From assembly GCF_933775445.1 (NCBI RefSeq), contig NC_065872.1, positions 12,710,001 to 12,774,000 of the forward strand: a DNA stretch of 64,000 nt. The letters are read 5' to 3'. Positions 36,401 through 49,384 of this stretch are shown in pieces. The position numbers and the translations under genes are program-made. This DNA is from Argentina anserina (lineage: Eukaryota > Streptophyta > Magnoliopsida > Rosales > Rosaceae). The notes beneath the pieces are model-generated. The model did not search any database, was not told the origin of the DNA, and saw only the letters and a list, made by a program, of their open reading frames with translations. How positions within the stretch are numbered: position 1 is the stretch's first letter; the number at the start of each line of letters is the position of its first letter.

Positions 36401-38932
36401 ACGATGATGATCATGAAGCTGTATTAAAAAAATAAAAAAAGTATGAAGATGATGAAAAAGAAAAGAGAAAAAAAATTATAAAATATAATTTTATGTAATA
36501 ATTTAGAGCTGTTGGATTATTAAAAATAAAATTGTATTTTCTTTTAAGAATGACATAATGTGATAATTTAATTATTTATGTAAAAAGATAACGTTATATG
36601 CTATATAGGATTAAGACATTCAATTCAGCGCCGCCAAAATATTTTCCATCCAAGAGCAGTATAGCAATCAGTGATCTAGCATTCTAACTAGCTCGATTAA
36701 CCCTAGTCTAAGACAAACAATAATACAACGAATCCATTAATACATCTTAAGTAATACATTTTATAAGCCAAATCGGAGGACACCTCGCAATCAACACCCA
36801 TTTTACCCGAAACCTCTTCTTTTTCTTTATACACTTTAGAAGGATTCCCCCCGCCAAATTAACACTTCTGAAGAGTCCTCCTCGATATGATTAGCGTCTC
36901 TCGGCATTTTCTCCCTCCCTTTCTTTCTTGCGTGCTTTCTTTCTCCTTCTCGCTAGGACTTTAATAATTAATGAACTATGTTAGGGTCAACACAGTTCAA
37001 ACTGACACGAGTATCTCGTATATTCATGTATATATTTAATCCCACCAATTTGTAGTGATGTAGTGGTACTAGCTAATTTTCATGCTATTGCGAATTTTTG
37101 CCACACCCTGTGCAGATTCAGTGATGCACTATGGGGAAGTCATCTCAGCACTAAGGGTTTTATGCCCTGTAGGTCTGTGACCACTGTCCTCTTCAGCCAT
37201 CGCCAACATGTCAATAACATTTTATCCATTTTCTTTTTCTTGAGCATTTTCACTCTCATCGATCAACATCCTGAAATCCATTAATGGTTGACCCAATAAC
37301 TAAATGGAGGAATGGAACACAGTCCGTGAAAGATTACCCAACTCATGATCTTGCGTTTCTTTTTCGAAGTAGAATCCCTACTCTGCCTTTGTCTGGTTAT
37401 GAAGCTTGATTTCGATTTTTTGATTTTATTGCGAGTTTTGAGCAACTTATCTTTGGCTAAGCTTTCTTATAAGTATTTGTAGCATTCCTCGTTGATGGAA
37501 GCATTCCTGGTTAGCAGGTATGTCAAACTGGTTCTCATCATTCACATTTGATACCAAAAAAGTTGTAAAAACCATCTTTATATCGCTGTTCTCGATCATC
37601 AGTCCTTCCACGTAATGACGTTTGGTTTTGTTGGAAAATAGAAAAGGGCAAGTCCTACTTACCATCTTGAATCTGGACTGATCCTTGGACTGTATTACCA
37701 CAAAGCATGTTGTACAGAATAGTTTGCCACAAAGCATGCATCTATGAGATCTACTTAGATCCCATTTGGCTACCATTATAAGTGGCAACTCTATTAATTA
37801 AACTATTAAAGTTCCCACACTTTCATTACTATAAGCATGTTAGTTCTACAACTAGACTCCAAAATCGAGTTGGCAAAGCCTGAATCTAACCAGTTCTGTA
37901 ACCTACATACATTCATTCTTCCAGAGTTGTCATAGGGTTGAAACTTTGTCACAGCTCATAAATCTCATCATTACTAGTCAATTCTCTTTAAAAAAAAAAA
38001 GAGTTTCTAAGGTTCAAAGATGAACTTTGCCACTAATATATGGCGATGTTCATGTCTTTCACTTATAGTGGAAGTTCTGAGTTTCACATGGACGTAGAAA
38101 GAGACCAACAAATCACGATCTTCAAAACAAATCATATGGGTGCATTACCACCTATAACCAGATTGATTAAGATGGACCAAGGTACAACAAATGCGATTCT
38201 CTGCACGTAGCAGCACTAAATTTAAATACTTATATAAGCATAGTTATGAAGGAAGCACAGAGGCACCCACTCATAGAAACACAATTTCCTTTACAAATTT
38301 AAATACTACTTATATGCTTAATTTTGACGTACGTTTTGATTTATGGAACTAGAAGTTGTATGTTCCAGCTGCTATTGTTTATCTCAGTTGATGTCTTGTG
38401 AGTTAGATCAGATGGCAAGTAATCCAGAGATCCCTACATGCACTAAATCTAGCTTTGAATTCTGAGTTTCTGAGAGCGAAGTCTTTGAGAGCAGTTTTCC
38501 TCTCCTTAAATTGGATCGAACTCTATGCTTTCCAGAATCTGTTTATTTTTAAGGTTGGTTTCCGGAATCTATTTGTAACGCGCCTGGTGAATGATACTTA
38601 TATATGATTGTACTACTCGATCTATGCATGCACCTGGTTTGGAAACAATCAACGAACTTCAGAATAAATCACAATCATACAGGTGGTCTCTGATCATAAC
38701 ATATGTAGAAATTCTCTTTACCCAAGCTAGACTGGCTACAAGATATCTAGCTAGCTGAAGATGGGAATTACATTAATCCATCTCAGCTCCAAAATGAACT
38801 TTGAATGGCTAAATCAAGCTCAAACATTGTGTTGCATATGTTGTTAATGAAAAGACAATAACTTTAAGTAGAAGATCAGTACGTGTAAACAGGAGGAACT
38901 TCACTTCACACACGACACAGCTATTTCTCACA
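36401..38932. other. Spacer without recognised gene
   Basis: No exon with a recognised domain. The 113-residue minus frame at 37788-37447 contains CMLCGKLFCTTC, which hints at a metal site but has no matching family and lacks context. Otherwise AT-rich. Confidence 0.55.
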
Positions 38933-38951
38933 ATGACAAACCATTATTAAT

Positions 38952-39346
38952 TTTTTTTTCCAGTTCCAAGACATTTTCTATATGGGACCCGAAGATAAAT
39001 CCAGAAGAGGAAAACTCTCCAATGTTATACGGTGGTACACCGTTGCATATCGAAACGGAAAGACCAGTCTAGAAACCGGACATCAGGGTATCCCCACGGC
39101 CGAAGGTAATTCCTCTGGCATGAGACTAATTTCTGACGGGGCCTATGTGAAATGATTCCAACCCGGTAGTCCAAAAATCGGGTGCCTTGGCCACAGTAAT
39201 GTCTTCAATGCCCCAACTCAGGCCCAGATAGAAACAAAGAGGTGTGTAATGCATCCGCCAACGATTGAACCTCTGACCAATGTCACATTTAAGCCCTAGT
39301 CAAAGAGTTGTCACGGTCAGAAACCACTACACCACACCCCGTGATT
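38952..39346 (-). mobile_element. tRNA-derived SINE, 395 bp
   Basis: On the minus strand the head carries an A box GGTGTAGTGG (39333-39324) and a B box GGTTCAATC (39271-39263). The tail ends in a run of A (38959-38952). The element is flanked by 19-bp direct repeats ATGACAAACCATTATTAAT (38933-38951) and ATGACCAACCATTATTAAT (39347-39365), with one mismatch. Head, poly(A) tail and long target duplication are the marks of LINE-assisted retroposition. Confidence 0.92.
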
Positions 39347-39365
39347 ATGACCAACCATTATTAAT

Positions 39366-40145
39366 AAAAGCACCGCCTCCCCAATTATCCTCTTATATTT
39401 TTTTTAATAAATAGTTGGTGTGGCTGCCCATATAGAAACTGTCGAATACAAAATGAGAACGTGAAGCCTAAACCTCCGATACAAAGACCTGAAAAATATT
39501 AGTAATTCTCACAAACAAGTACTCAACCAACCACCAACTAGTAAAGAGTATTACTTTAATAACGATTATATTTGCTTTGAAACAGTAGTGACATAATTGA
39601 AAACACAATAGATATATATAACCCTAATGATAAAGCATAGCCTACATATCCTAAAGTACAATTAACGTCCCGATTATGTTGTCATCGAAAAATAAATACG
39701 ACGAGACTTATAAGATTTGAATAATGAATCGAGTAGTTCATATCCCAAGCAAGATCAATGCTTGAATAGCTACCATGCATCCTTCCCTTTGACGAAACTA
39801 GATACATTAATTAAGAGTATCGTAGTAGCAAAAATACACATATATGAAAGAGCATTGAAACAGCAATGGCCTATATTCTAGCTACTATATATAGGTTTAA
39901 AACAAAGACTTCTCTACAATTAGGTGTCACCCATAATATATAACATAATTTTTAATCATCACATTTCCGATGTGATCGAGATAGCTTCTCTATAATAAGT
40001 AATAATATAGAGCTAGAATAGTATCATATCATTTTTTCTTTCTTTCAGAAAGTACGTAAAATTAATAATAACATCGACATACTGCTAGGAAAGATAATCA
40101 TCAAACACCGAACAAATTCTATATGAATTTACACAATTACATATG

Positions 40146-40184
<39 letters not shown>

Positions 40185-40727
40185 TGAATAGTATAATTCA
40201 CATGCACGAATTCTCCTATGCAGAAATTAACAAATTAACATCAGAGTTGCCGCACCTTGCACTGTGATTAGTTAGTTACAGAAACTAGATATTACATTAA
40301 AGGGTACTTTAATTACCTTCATGGCTTCATCTAATAGCCATATATGTAAAGTTGGTTCATAATCCTTGTGATTTCGCTACATATGTCAATGGAGTTTCCA
40401 ACATGCCAAATTAAGCGGACTCAGTTTAGTGACGATTAGTACTAATTAAGCTTTTAAAATAGGAAAGCTTCTTTAAATACAACAAAGAACAAACTTAGTG
40501 GGAAGTCAACTGCACATAAACAATCATCACCACCTCAATTATTGATTGGCACCTCCGAGATACCTGCTATCGATTTCGGTTTTGAAAAGTATGGATTCCC
40601 AGTGCCTTCTCCACCGATTCATATTTCATAATCTTTCGATTCTCATCAAAGTTATTCACCAAATATATGCCGAGTGGTGTTGATGAGGGCAAAACTGACT
40701 AACTGAGTGGTTCCAAAATTAGAGGAT
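39366..40727. other. Spacer without recognised gene
   Basis: AT-rich, with an AT microsatellite at 40148-40181. No coding exon recognised. Confidence 0.6.
40148..40181. repeat. (AT)n microsatellite
   Basis: About 34 bp of alternating A and T. Confidence 0.95.
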
Positions 40728-43039
40728 ATTTACTATATACTAAGGCAGAGTTCGGGGCTATCCGGCTAATGAATAGTGTCGGCTTCAGCTGATCTATCCT
40801 GCGCATTCCCACTTTCTCCTTCTCTTCCACAATTAGTTTCGGCTCAAGCCTTCATGGTTCCTCTCATAGAACCTCCCTTCTGGCTCAGCGCGGCTCATGG
40901 AATTCCGAATATATCCTCATATATGTTAGTCGGCTTTCGTCTATGTTCTTCGTGTCCAGCACCGCGCGCCCCTCCATTGTGATTTAACAAGAAGCTGGGC
41001 ATTTGTATAAGAGGAGCAAGTCTTACCCAACACCTCCATGGTAGGTTATTCTTTCAATTTTTTTCCATGTTTTCTGAGATTAGAAATCAGCGACATGTTT
41101 TTTTCTGACGGAAAAAGAAAGAATTGAACCAATTGATTTCGTGCAGCATGAAGGAAATTAAATCGATATTGAGGTGATTGATTGTGTGGTGATTGGAAGA
41201 ATTTTGAGATTTGGTTTAATTGAATGGGTGAATCAATTCCAGACAGGCTGAGAGAAAGAGAGAGGGAAAGAACAAAGAGAGTAATTCGACAGACTTCTTG
41301 GGCGGGGTATCAGTTAGCAATTGCATGTTTGGTTTCTTTGAAGTTTTCATTTGTTTAATCATCCATCAACCAGCACCTCCATGATAGATTATGCTTTCAT
41401 TAATGAATATCCTGAAGTTTCCCAATTGCATAAATTTTAAGATTTTATTAGATTCTTAGCGATTGATCAAGTATTCTGATTGTTTGGCTTTTCCAAATGA
41501 TTTGGTTTCAGATTGACAAAACTTTCTGGTGCACCTCAAGGTGTTCTTCATGTACTTTTGCAATATAAATATAATCTAATTGTAGTTTATACAATTTCAT
41601 TGTGTCATCATTTAGGCTATCTGATTTGAAATTTGTTCACTTGGTGAAAGGAGTTACACATGAAAAGCTGTCATAGTGTGAACGTGACAAAGTCCAAATT
41701 TTGGCTTTATAACTCCTTGAATCAGCTTGATGATGATGCCACTTTCCCTGCATCAGGTTATGAATTTTGCTCATTGTAATTATGAGATAACAGCATTCGA
41801 AGCTCTATGAAAAGGAGGAAGTCAGTGTCAACAAGAGATTGCATTGTTGCAGGACAAGTTGGTGAGCTTTTCATGGGCTTGCGTGAATAAAATCGAAAGA
41901 GTGGGAAGGATCATTTAATAGTTGATCATAACCCAAAATTCCAAATAGCATGTTGAATGGTAAAAAGAATTGGTTCTGAGATAGATTTGTTATTAGATTT
42001 TTCATATTTACAGTGTTGTTGTTTTGTTATTATATTTTTAACATAGATTGTTAATTGTTATGAAGATCTGAGATAAACATATTTTTGTATTGGTGGCCTG
42101 GTGGGTGTTTTTGATGGAGGGGTAATTCATTAATTGACACTAATTTTTCTCATTCTCTTCATCCTTATTTATTATGGAGTTTGGTGTTTCTAATTGGCTT
42201 TTCCTAAATTTGCGTTTGGTTGGGTGGTGATCTCTGGGTTTTTTTACCTTCTCTTTTCTTGCCGTTGTGTGTTCCTCTTCAGTCTGGGATGTGTGCTCTT
42301 TAATTAATCGATGTCGTCTGTTATTCTTATTCATGTTCATTGATGATGATCCTTCAAATTGAATTTATATATTTTGATGTTGCTTTACCACAATTGTCTG
42401 GATGATAGCTGAAGGTCCGGTGATGTATTGAGAATTATTATGATCATAATTCATGTCAATCACTTTTGTGTATTTGTACATATTTTCACCTGATGGGATT
42501 CATTGTTTTTCTCTTTGGTTCCCGCAGATTCCAGTCAGAGGCTAAGGAAACAGAAGATGAACTATCTGTTTGGATACGTTTTGGCACACTAACATCTTCA
42601 TGACAGGTGCAACTGAAGTCAATGCTCTACATTTTTGGATGAAGTCCTAATACGACCGATCAAAAGGGGAGTTTTTTTTTTTTTTGTGGAAACTCCTCAT
42701 CAACCTTTAATACACATAAGCAACTCTTTAATTTGAGTGCTCATGTATAGTAGTGTGCTTATATATTATAGTGTGGTAGTGGTACTATTTTGTGAGCATA
42801 ATACCAATGAAGATGTAACTGAACCCTACTAATATGACATGTACAATAGTCTCCTTATGTACAACACTGTGGTACGGATTTCTAACATACTACGCTTATG
42901 TATAATATCTTCATGCTTTCATAATGTCGAACACCATAATTGAGAGCTAACCAACTTTACAAACTTCGACCGTCAATTAGCTATCGAAAAAAACATTTGA
43001 CCATCAATAACTGCGCCTGGGCGCGGGCTCTCTATCTAG
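40728..43039 (+). mobile_element. Helitron-like non-autonomous element, about 2.3 kb
   Basis: The 3' end shows a perfect GC-rich palindrome GCGCCTGGGCGC (43013-43024), then CTAG at 43036-43039 followed by T. This is the hairpin-plus-CTRR end of Helitrons. The left end is set at TATTTACTATATACTAAGG (about 40728), which resembles plant Helitron 5' ends but lacks a clean TC. No Rep/helicase is present. The cargo is unidentified. The phrase CACCTCCATGRTAGRTTAT occurs twice (about 41030 and 41370). Confidence 0.6.
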
Positions 43040-43765
43040 TTATAGAAAGGGTTTAGGGTTTAGGATTTCTATAATTGGTGGCTGATCGGGAAAAATAATT
43101 ACCTTGAGCATGTATTGCCTCTCTCTTATACGTACGTAAATTAGTATATACTTCACAATTGATCGATCGAGCAGGTTTGTTTATATAAAAGTGTAAGTGT
43201 GTAATTATATGTCCGATCGATGTTTAATGAAAATGTTGTGAATTGATTTACAGTGATGAAGATAAATGAAAATGAAGTGTCACAAGTGAACTTCATCGAG
43301 AAGAAAAATGGTGCGAATGTTAGGAAAATTCTAGGGTGCGCTGCTGTATGTTATACAACAGATGTATACATCACACAATCATACTACCACCCCACGTGCA
43401 TCATAATCTTCCCTCTCTATCCACCTCCAAATCTTGTTGTATGTTATACAGCAGCTGTACAACAGATGTACACAAATGTTAATGGAATTGGTACATACTA
43501 CATAGTGGAAGAATCCGAATTTTCATGAGGGTTTTTTACCGTCCTCAGAGCTGGGTGAGTGGGAGCGCTTTATGAGTTCAGTAGATCTTAAAACAACTAC
43601 TAAGTTCTGAACCATTGAATTCAACTTTTTGATGGGTTTATAAGGTCCTTCAACTCAATACACTTTGGCATCAAACTTTGCACATCTGCTAGTCCTGTCC
43701 TCCATCTTCTGAAAGCTAGGCATATATAGCAAGTTTTCAGGTTTCCCTGAAAACTTCACTCAACA
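43040..43765 (+). promoter_or_regulatory. Upstream region of the sulfate transporter gene
   Basis: It lies between the Helitron-like end and the start codon. It contains two related copies of TGTATGTTATACARCAG (about 43345 and 43438) and a TATATAG box at 43723-43729, about 40 bp before the ATG. No sulfur-response element was identified with confidence. Confidence 0.4.
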
Positions 43766-46700
43766 ATGTCCTCTTCAGCAGCTGCCGGCAGCGATGCTGA
43801 AAAGGCTAATTGGGTGCTCAACGCCCCCCGGCTGCCGGGTTCGTGGCGTGAGTCTGTAGAGTTCTCAGGTGAAGAAAGCCAGAAATATATATTCATCCTG
43901 CATGGTTCCCCCAAACACTTCAAACAATCAACCACTACTGATGCCTCATCTGAGGAGAAAATCCTTGACCTTGAGAAAAACAGTAGCAGTGTTGATATGT
44001 CACAATGGGTATTGAATGGTCCAGAACCCCCAGGTCTATGGCATGAGCTCATGGACTCTGTGAGGGAGACCATTTCTTACTTTGGGAACAAGTACTCATC
44101 CCTCAAGAGCCAGCCGATGCTCAAAAGCTTAATTTCAGTCCAGCAAGAGATATTTCCTATCCTTGTTTGGGGGCGTAACTATAGCATCTCGAAGTTCAAG
44201 CATGATTTAATGGCAGGTTTAACCATTGCCAGTCTCTGCATTCCTCAGGTAAGGAAAGCTTATGAACATGCATATACATTCGATCTGGTACAGAAAGATA
44301 ATGTTGATTTGGCATGCATGCAAATGTTCCGCTACTTCAAATTATAGTCCCACAACACAATATGGCAGTGGTGACAACATCACATATTGGACTTCAATAT
44401 ATGAAATTATTCATGTATACATTAGAATTGAGTTAATTATATTGCTGTCTTAATGTGTGTTATATTCTTTGCAGAGCATTGGATATGCAACTTTAGCTAA
44501 GCTTGATCCTCAATATGGCCTTTGTAAGTAACCTATTTACTTAATTAGTCTTGTAATTGTTACCATCTTTTTTGTTTCAAAATTTATATGGGGCAACAAC
44601 GTTGTTTGTGATCTTTTCAGATACTAGTGTTGTACCACCATATATATTCAGATATATATTCATCAGTCCAATTTGCTTGTGATCTTTTCAGATACTAGTG
44701 TTGTACCACCTCTCATATATGCTATAATGGGGACTTCAAGAGAGATAGCAATTGGACCTGTAGCTGTGGTTTCACTGCTCCTGCCCTCAATGCTTCAGAA
44801 GTTGCAAGGTCCTGGTGCTGATCCAATTGCTTACACCAAGCTTGTTTTGACTGCAACTTTCTTCACTGGTATCTTTCAAGCAGCCTTCGGGATCTTCAGG
44901 TAATACTATTACCCGTGGTCTATGGTCCAAAAATGTAGTTCATGTATCAGTACTAGCTTGATCCTAATAGTGGATATAGTTTGCATAGTACCTGAACTTT
45001 AGTCATATATAAAACTAAAATCTCTTTGGTTTTCATCAGATTGGGATTTCTTGTGGATTTCCTTTCCCATGCTGCAGTAGTAGGATTTGTGGCAGGAGCA
45101 GCCATTATAATTGGCCTTCAACAACTTAAAGGACTACTTGGAATTGCTCACTTTCCTACCAGTACCGATGTTATCTCTGTCATGGAAGCTGTTTGGTCCT
45201 CATTTCACCATCCTGTATATCTTTCCTGCTTTCTTTATGACCTAAGGGATATATAATGTTCCTCTTTGGAAGATCTCACATGTTATATACTTATATTACC
45301 ACACACATTCAAACCAGTCCCTTTATTGAGTTTATTCCCTATAAATTGGTATACAATTATATATACATATAAGTCTGTGTAGATAATTTCATGATAATAA
45401 TTCTTTTTTATTGTGAATGTGTGTTTCTTAACAGTGGAATCCTAATAATTTTATGCTTGGGTCCTCATTCCTGTGCTTCATCCTAATCTCAAGACTTGTG
45501 GTAACACTCTGAAGTCTTAACCTCAAGTGCTTTTTACTTGTTCCCTTACTTTCTCTTTCATTATTTTTGGTCATTTTATGATACTTGATGATCCTGACAG
45601 GGAAAAAAGAACAAAAACTTTTTCTGGTTGCCAGCCATTGCTCCTCTTCTATCTGTTATATTGTCAACTCTTATTGTTTATCTCACAAGGGGAGACAAGC
45701 ATGGGATTAAGATTGTAAAACATATCAAAGATGGCTTGAATCCTAGCTCAGTTCATCTATTACAGCTCAATAGCCCTTATGTTGGAGATGTCGCTAAAGT
45801 TGGACTCATTATTGCAGTTGTTGCACTCACGGTTGTTACAAACTTTCCTTTAAAATTGAAGTACAATTTTTTTTGACTGAATTTATGGTCAATAATGAGT
45901 GAATTTGTCTAAGTGCAGGAAGCAATTGCAGTTGGAAAATCTTTTTCATCCCTCAAAGGGTACCACATCGATGGAAACAAAGAAATGATGTCAATGGGTT
46001 TCATGAACATAGTTGGATCTCTCACTTCTTCCTATGTTGCAACTGGTAAGTTCGATTTTGTATCTTCTTTTCCCATTATACTTGGGAGCTAAGTGCAACG
46101 TTTTCACCAATTTGCACAAGGCATTCACCTATTTATGCTGGCTTGAATTTTTGTTTTTGGTCAAAAAGGCTTGAACTCTTCATGCATATGTTCTTCTCAT
46201 ATTGTAGCGTTCTGTTATATACATGCTACCTTACACCAAGATACAATATATAGTTGAATTCCCTGTCATGTGAACAGGCTCATTCTCGCGTACTGCTGTA
46301 AACTTCAGTGCCGGCTGTGAAACTCCCATGTCAAACATTGTCATGGCCGTCACGGTGATCATATCACTGCAATTTATGACCAGGCTCTTGTATTTCACTC
46401 CAACTGCAATCCTTGCTTCAATAATTCTGTCTGCTCTTCCTGGACTAATCAACGTCAATGAAATCTACAACATTTGGAAGGCGGATAAGCTTGACTTCCT
46501 AGCATTTATAGGAGCCTTCTTTGGAGTGCTGTTTGCATCAGTAGAGATAGGCCTTCTAGTCGCGGTAACATATGAACTAATCACTCTTACTTAGTGTGCA
46601 ATTAAGAAAACTGATGTCTAGTCTGAGGGGTTTGTAGTTCCAATAATAGAGTATTACGTTTATCTAAAGATAATGTATCTTTGTTGCAGGTAGCAATATC

Positions 46701-47481
46701 ATTCACAAAGATAATACTCATCTCAATTCAACCTGGGACAGAAACTCTTGGAAAACTTCCAGGAACTGATATGTTCTGTGACACCGAACAATATCCTATG
46801 GCTGTCACAGTTCCTGGAATCATGATAGTTCGTGTCAAGTCTGCCTTGTTGTGTTTTGCAAATGCAAATTTCGTTAGAGAAAGGTACTAATATTATTTAG
46901 CACTCACAAATTTAATCTGAATGCAGAATATGTTTTCTTAACTATATTCGTATTTGTAAATGCAAGAATTATGAGATGGATAACTGCAAAGAAAGCAGAA
47001 GGTCTGAAAGAAAATAATACCAAAGATGCCATTCAAGTGGTCATTCTTGATATGTCTAGTAAGTGACTCAGAAAATCAAACGTACATGCAAAGAACTCTT
47101 AAAAGATTTATCACATTATCCTGTTGTTTTATATATTTCACAGTAATTTCTACTTATGGCAGATTTGATCAACATTGATACATCTGGAATAGCTACCTTA
47201 GACGACCTGCACAAGAATTTATTATCGGAGGGAATTGAGGTAAATGAGCTAGCTTCAAGTAATCAAATTGTTCTTTCATTCCATTTCCGTTCTCAATTTT
47301 TTTAAAAAAACCGGTGTACGTTCTTTCTCTGTCTCAGTTAGCAATTGCAAACCCTCAGTGGCAAGTGATTCACAAACTAAAGCTCTCCAACTTTGTGATA
47401 AAGATCGGAGGAAGGGTTTTCGTGACAGTTGCAGAAGCTGTGTCTGCAACTTTCACTGGAAAAATTGCTATCACTTGTTAA
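43766..47481 (+). CDS. SULTR2: SULTR2-type (low-affinity) sulfate transporter, 12 exons, 710 aa
   Basis: Proton-coupled sulfate transporter of the SLC26/SulP family, expected in the plasma membrane. Exons: 43766-44248, 44475-44523, 44692-44899, 45040-45214, 45435-45500, 45601-45831, 45919-46045, 46278-46564, 46690-46883, 46967-47058, 47163-47239, 47338-47481; all introns are GT-AG and the frame is open throughout (2133 nt). Seen: [20 protein letters not shown] at the first membrane spans, [43 protein letters not shown], and a C-terminal STAS domain ([19 protein letters not shown]). Group 2 is chosen from overall resemblance to SULTR2;1-like proteins. The N-terminus is longer than usual, with [14 protein letters not shown] and [14 protein letters not shown] repeated about 65 residues apart. 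The exon 3 acceptor is duplicated upstream (44606-44639). Confidence 0.93.
44606..44710 (+). repeat. Duplicated intron 2 / exon 3 junction
   Basis: A 34-base stretch covering the end of the intron and the start of exon 3 occurs at 44606-44639 and again, identical, at 44677-44710. Both copies offer an AG acceptor before ATACTAGTG. Only the second leads into the conserved [13 protein letters not shown] reading frame; the first would run into a stop. Confidence 0.93.
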
Positions 47482-48263
47482 TCATTTTCTTTGAAAATGA
47501 GTGTTGATCAGTATCGATGAATCTTATTTGAATTACTTGTTGCTGTGCTTGCCATTTGTGTGATACCACGATCTATAGTCCCAACCTACTTTTGTAAATA
47601 CATGAAGATGGGACTTAAGTAGTGTGTTAATGATGGTTTTCACTGCAGTTTTAGACAACCAGCAAGGTGAGACGGAGAATAAATTGGTTGGCTACTTCTA
47701 CGCCTAGAAATGTTTATATGTAATTGCAAATCTGTACTTTGTGAGTTTGTGGGAATTTTCTTTTCGAATAATTGGCTCTTGAAATTAAATCTGGCAGTAA
47801 CTTACATGAGCAATAGCATAGCTGCATTATTGTTCTGCATTGAACTTTACGTTAGCATTGTGAAATCCAACTTATGGGGATTTCAAAGCGTCAATTAAAT
47901 GGACAACAAATCAATAAATTTACTCGAAGATTATCAACAGCAAATTCCCCAGACCCCTAGTGTAAACAATTTTGACTAGGCATCTACCTGCACATGCATG
48001 TATTGATGTCCATTGGTTAGGTAATCATCATTAGCTTCTCTCCATCCTTTGCTTTGTAAATCGTCAGTTAATCACCGGAGTAGTGACGTAGAATGCTTCA
48101 ATATGTTACTGAGGGGCTGGTTTCCTTGTGCTCTACACACTAGATTCTTTACCCTCTCTGTCACCTGTTTTAAAAATAAATGCATATTATCAACTGTCTA
48201 GCCACAGTCAGACATACTCGGTCTAAGTTACTACATTGTCTTCTAAATTAATTCTGATGTAGA
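47482..48263. other. Convergent 3' region between SULTR2 and NEN-like genes
   Basis: Both neighbouring genes end here, so the stretch should hold their 3' UTRs. There is no other gene. A small open frame at 47710-47898 has no domain. Confidence 0.6.
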
Positions 48264-49384
48264 TTAACACAGCTGGTTAATTACTTGAGCAGAGGATGTA
48301 ATAACCTTTTCCAAACTCCCCCTTGGTGCATACGGAACTGCTCTTTGATATCCAATGGAAGCAGTTGTTGGGGGAGATTTTCGGCTTGTTGTTTCATCTC
48401 GGCATGCCAATTTTCCATTACTTCTACTCCTAGTTGTAACTGTTGGAGAACTATGCCAGTTGCCATTTAACACGCTAGGAAGGCTTGATTCCTAGTAAAT
48501 ATCAGAGAGAGAAACTTAATTTTCACTTACTCATAAAAGAAAAATGATAATATAAGTTCCAATGAAAGTACCAGAAACAGCACAGTTGCACAATTCTTGA
48601 GGACCTCCAGGTTCATCCTAACATCTTCAAGGCTCCTGTTTCATTAATAAACATCAATAATGAATATTGTACACATCTCTAAATCTGATATCGCATTGGA
48701 GTATTTAGATAAAAATAATTTTTTTATATCAAGCAAATGTGATTCCTCCTCACCTGTGCTTTTGCTGCCCAAGCTTGAAGTAAGTTGCCAATGATGACAT
48801 CTGAATATATACAGATCAAGTTAATATTAGTCTACAACCTTCTTGCAGGGGAAACATATAACAAAATGTGAGTATAAATCTCAAAGCACCAATATATAGT
48901 TCAAACTTTTCTTGTGACATACCTTCATATTGCCAGCTCTTCTGCCAAACTTCTCAGTCAATACCCCTAAAGAGTCTATCATCCCAACAGGCGTAGGTGC
49001 AGGCTTGCCAATGTCCGAAAACGCCTCCTTAATGCGAGCACAATCAAACCTTTGGATGTTATGACCTGCCCAAATTCTGCCATCTAAAATGCTGAATATC
49101 TTGTCTGCAACTTGCTCAAACAAGGGTGCATTTGCAACAACATCCTTAGTGATTCCGTCGCTTCGACCAGACCTTGAGGGTACAGCAGACAAGTCTGCTG
49201 GCCTAATAAGGGTGCTATAGCTGTCTAGCTCAACAAGCTTCTGAGGGCAAACAACAATTGCTCCAAATTCTAATACCCAGAACCTTTGTCCAACTCTATT
49301 GGGTACATTTGTTTCTATGTCAAAGAACACAATCTCTGTTGATGTGCTTTCTCTGCATGGTGAAGATGTAGAAGGGTTGTCCAT
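48264..49384 (-). CDS. NEN: NEN-like DEDDh exonuclease-domain protein, 4 exons, 266 aa
   Basis: Exons on the minus strand: 49384-48923, 48800-48754, 48635-48572, 48491-48264 (801 nt, GT-AG introns, open frame). The DEDDh exonuclease domain fills most of the protein: motif I FFDIET with the catalytic Asp and Glu, motif II GHNIQRFD, and the H-D motif HRSLEDV. The wording matches NEN proteins, which in Arabidopsis act downstream of NAC45/86 in nuclear breakdown during sieve-element formation. The C-terminal part is short (about 76 codons in exon 4, no domain) compared with the roughly 500-residue NEN proteins I know. This may be a short paralogue or a gene whose 3' exons were lost. Start chosen at the first ATG of the conserved frame. 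Confidence 0.85.

Noticed and set aside
37447..37788. 113-residue minus-strand frame with CMLCGKLFCTTC
   Set aside because: The Cys pattern is short and matches no known finger; no introns, neighbours or conserved text support a gene.
44621..44690. First of the two acceptors as the true exon 3 start
   Set aside because: The frame after it leaves the conserved protein and meets a stop; only 44692 keeps the transporter sequence.
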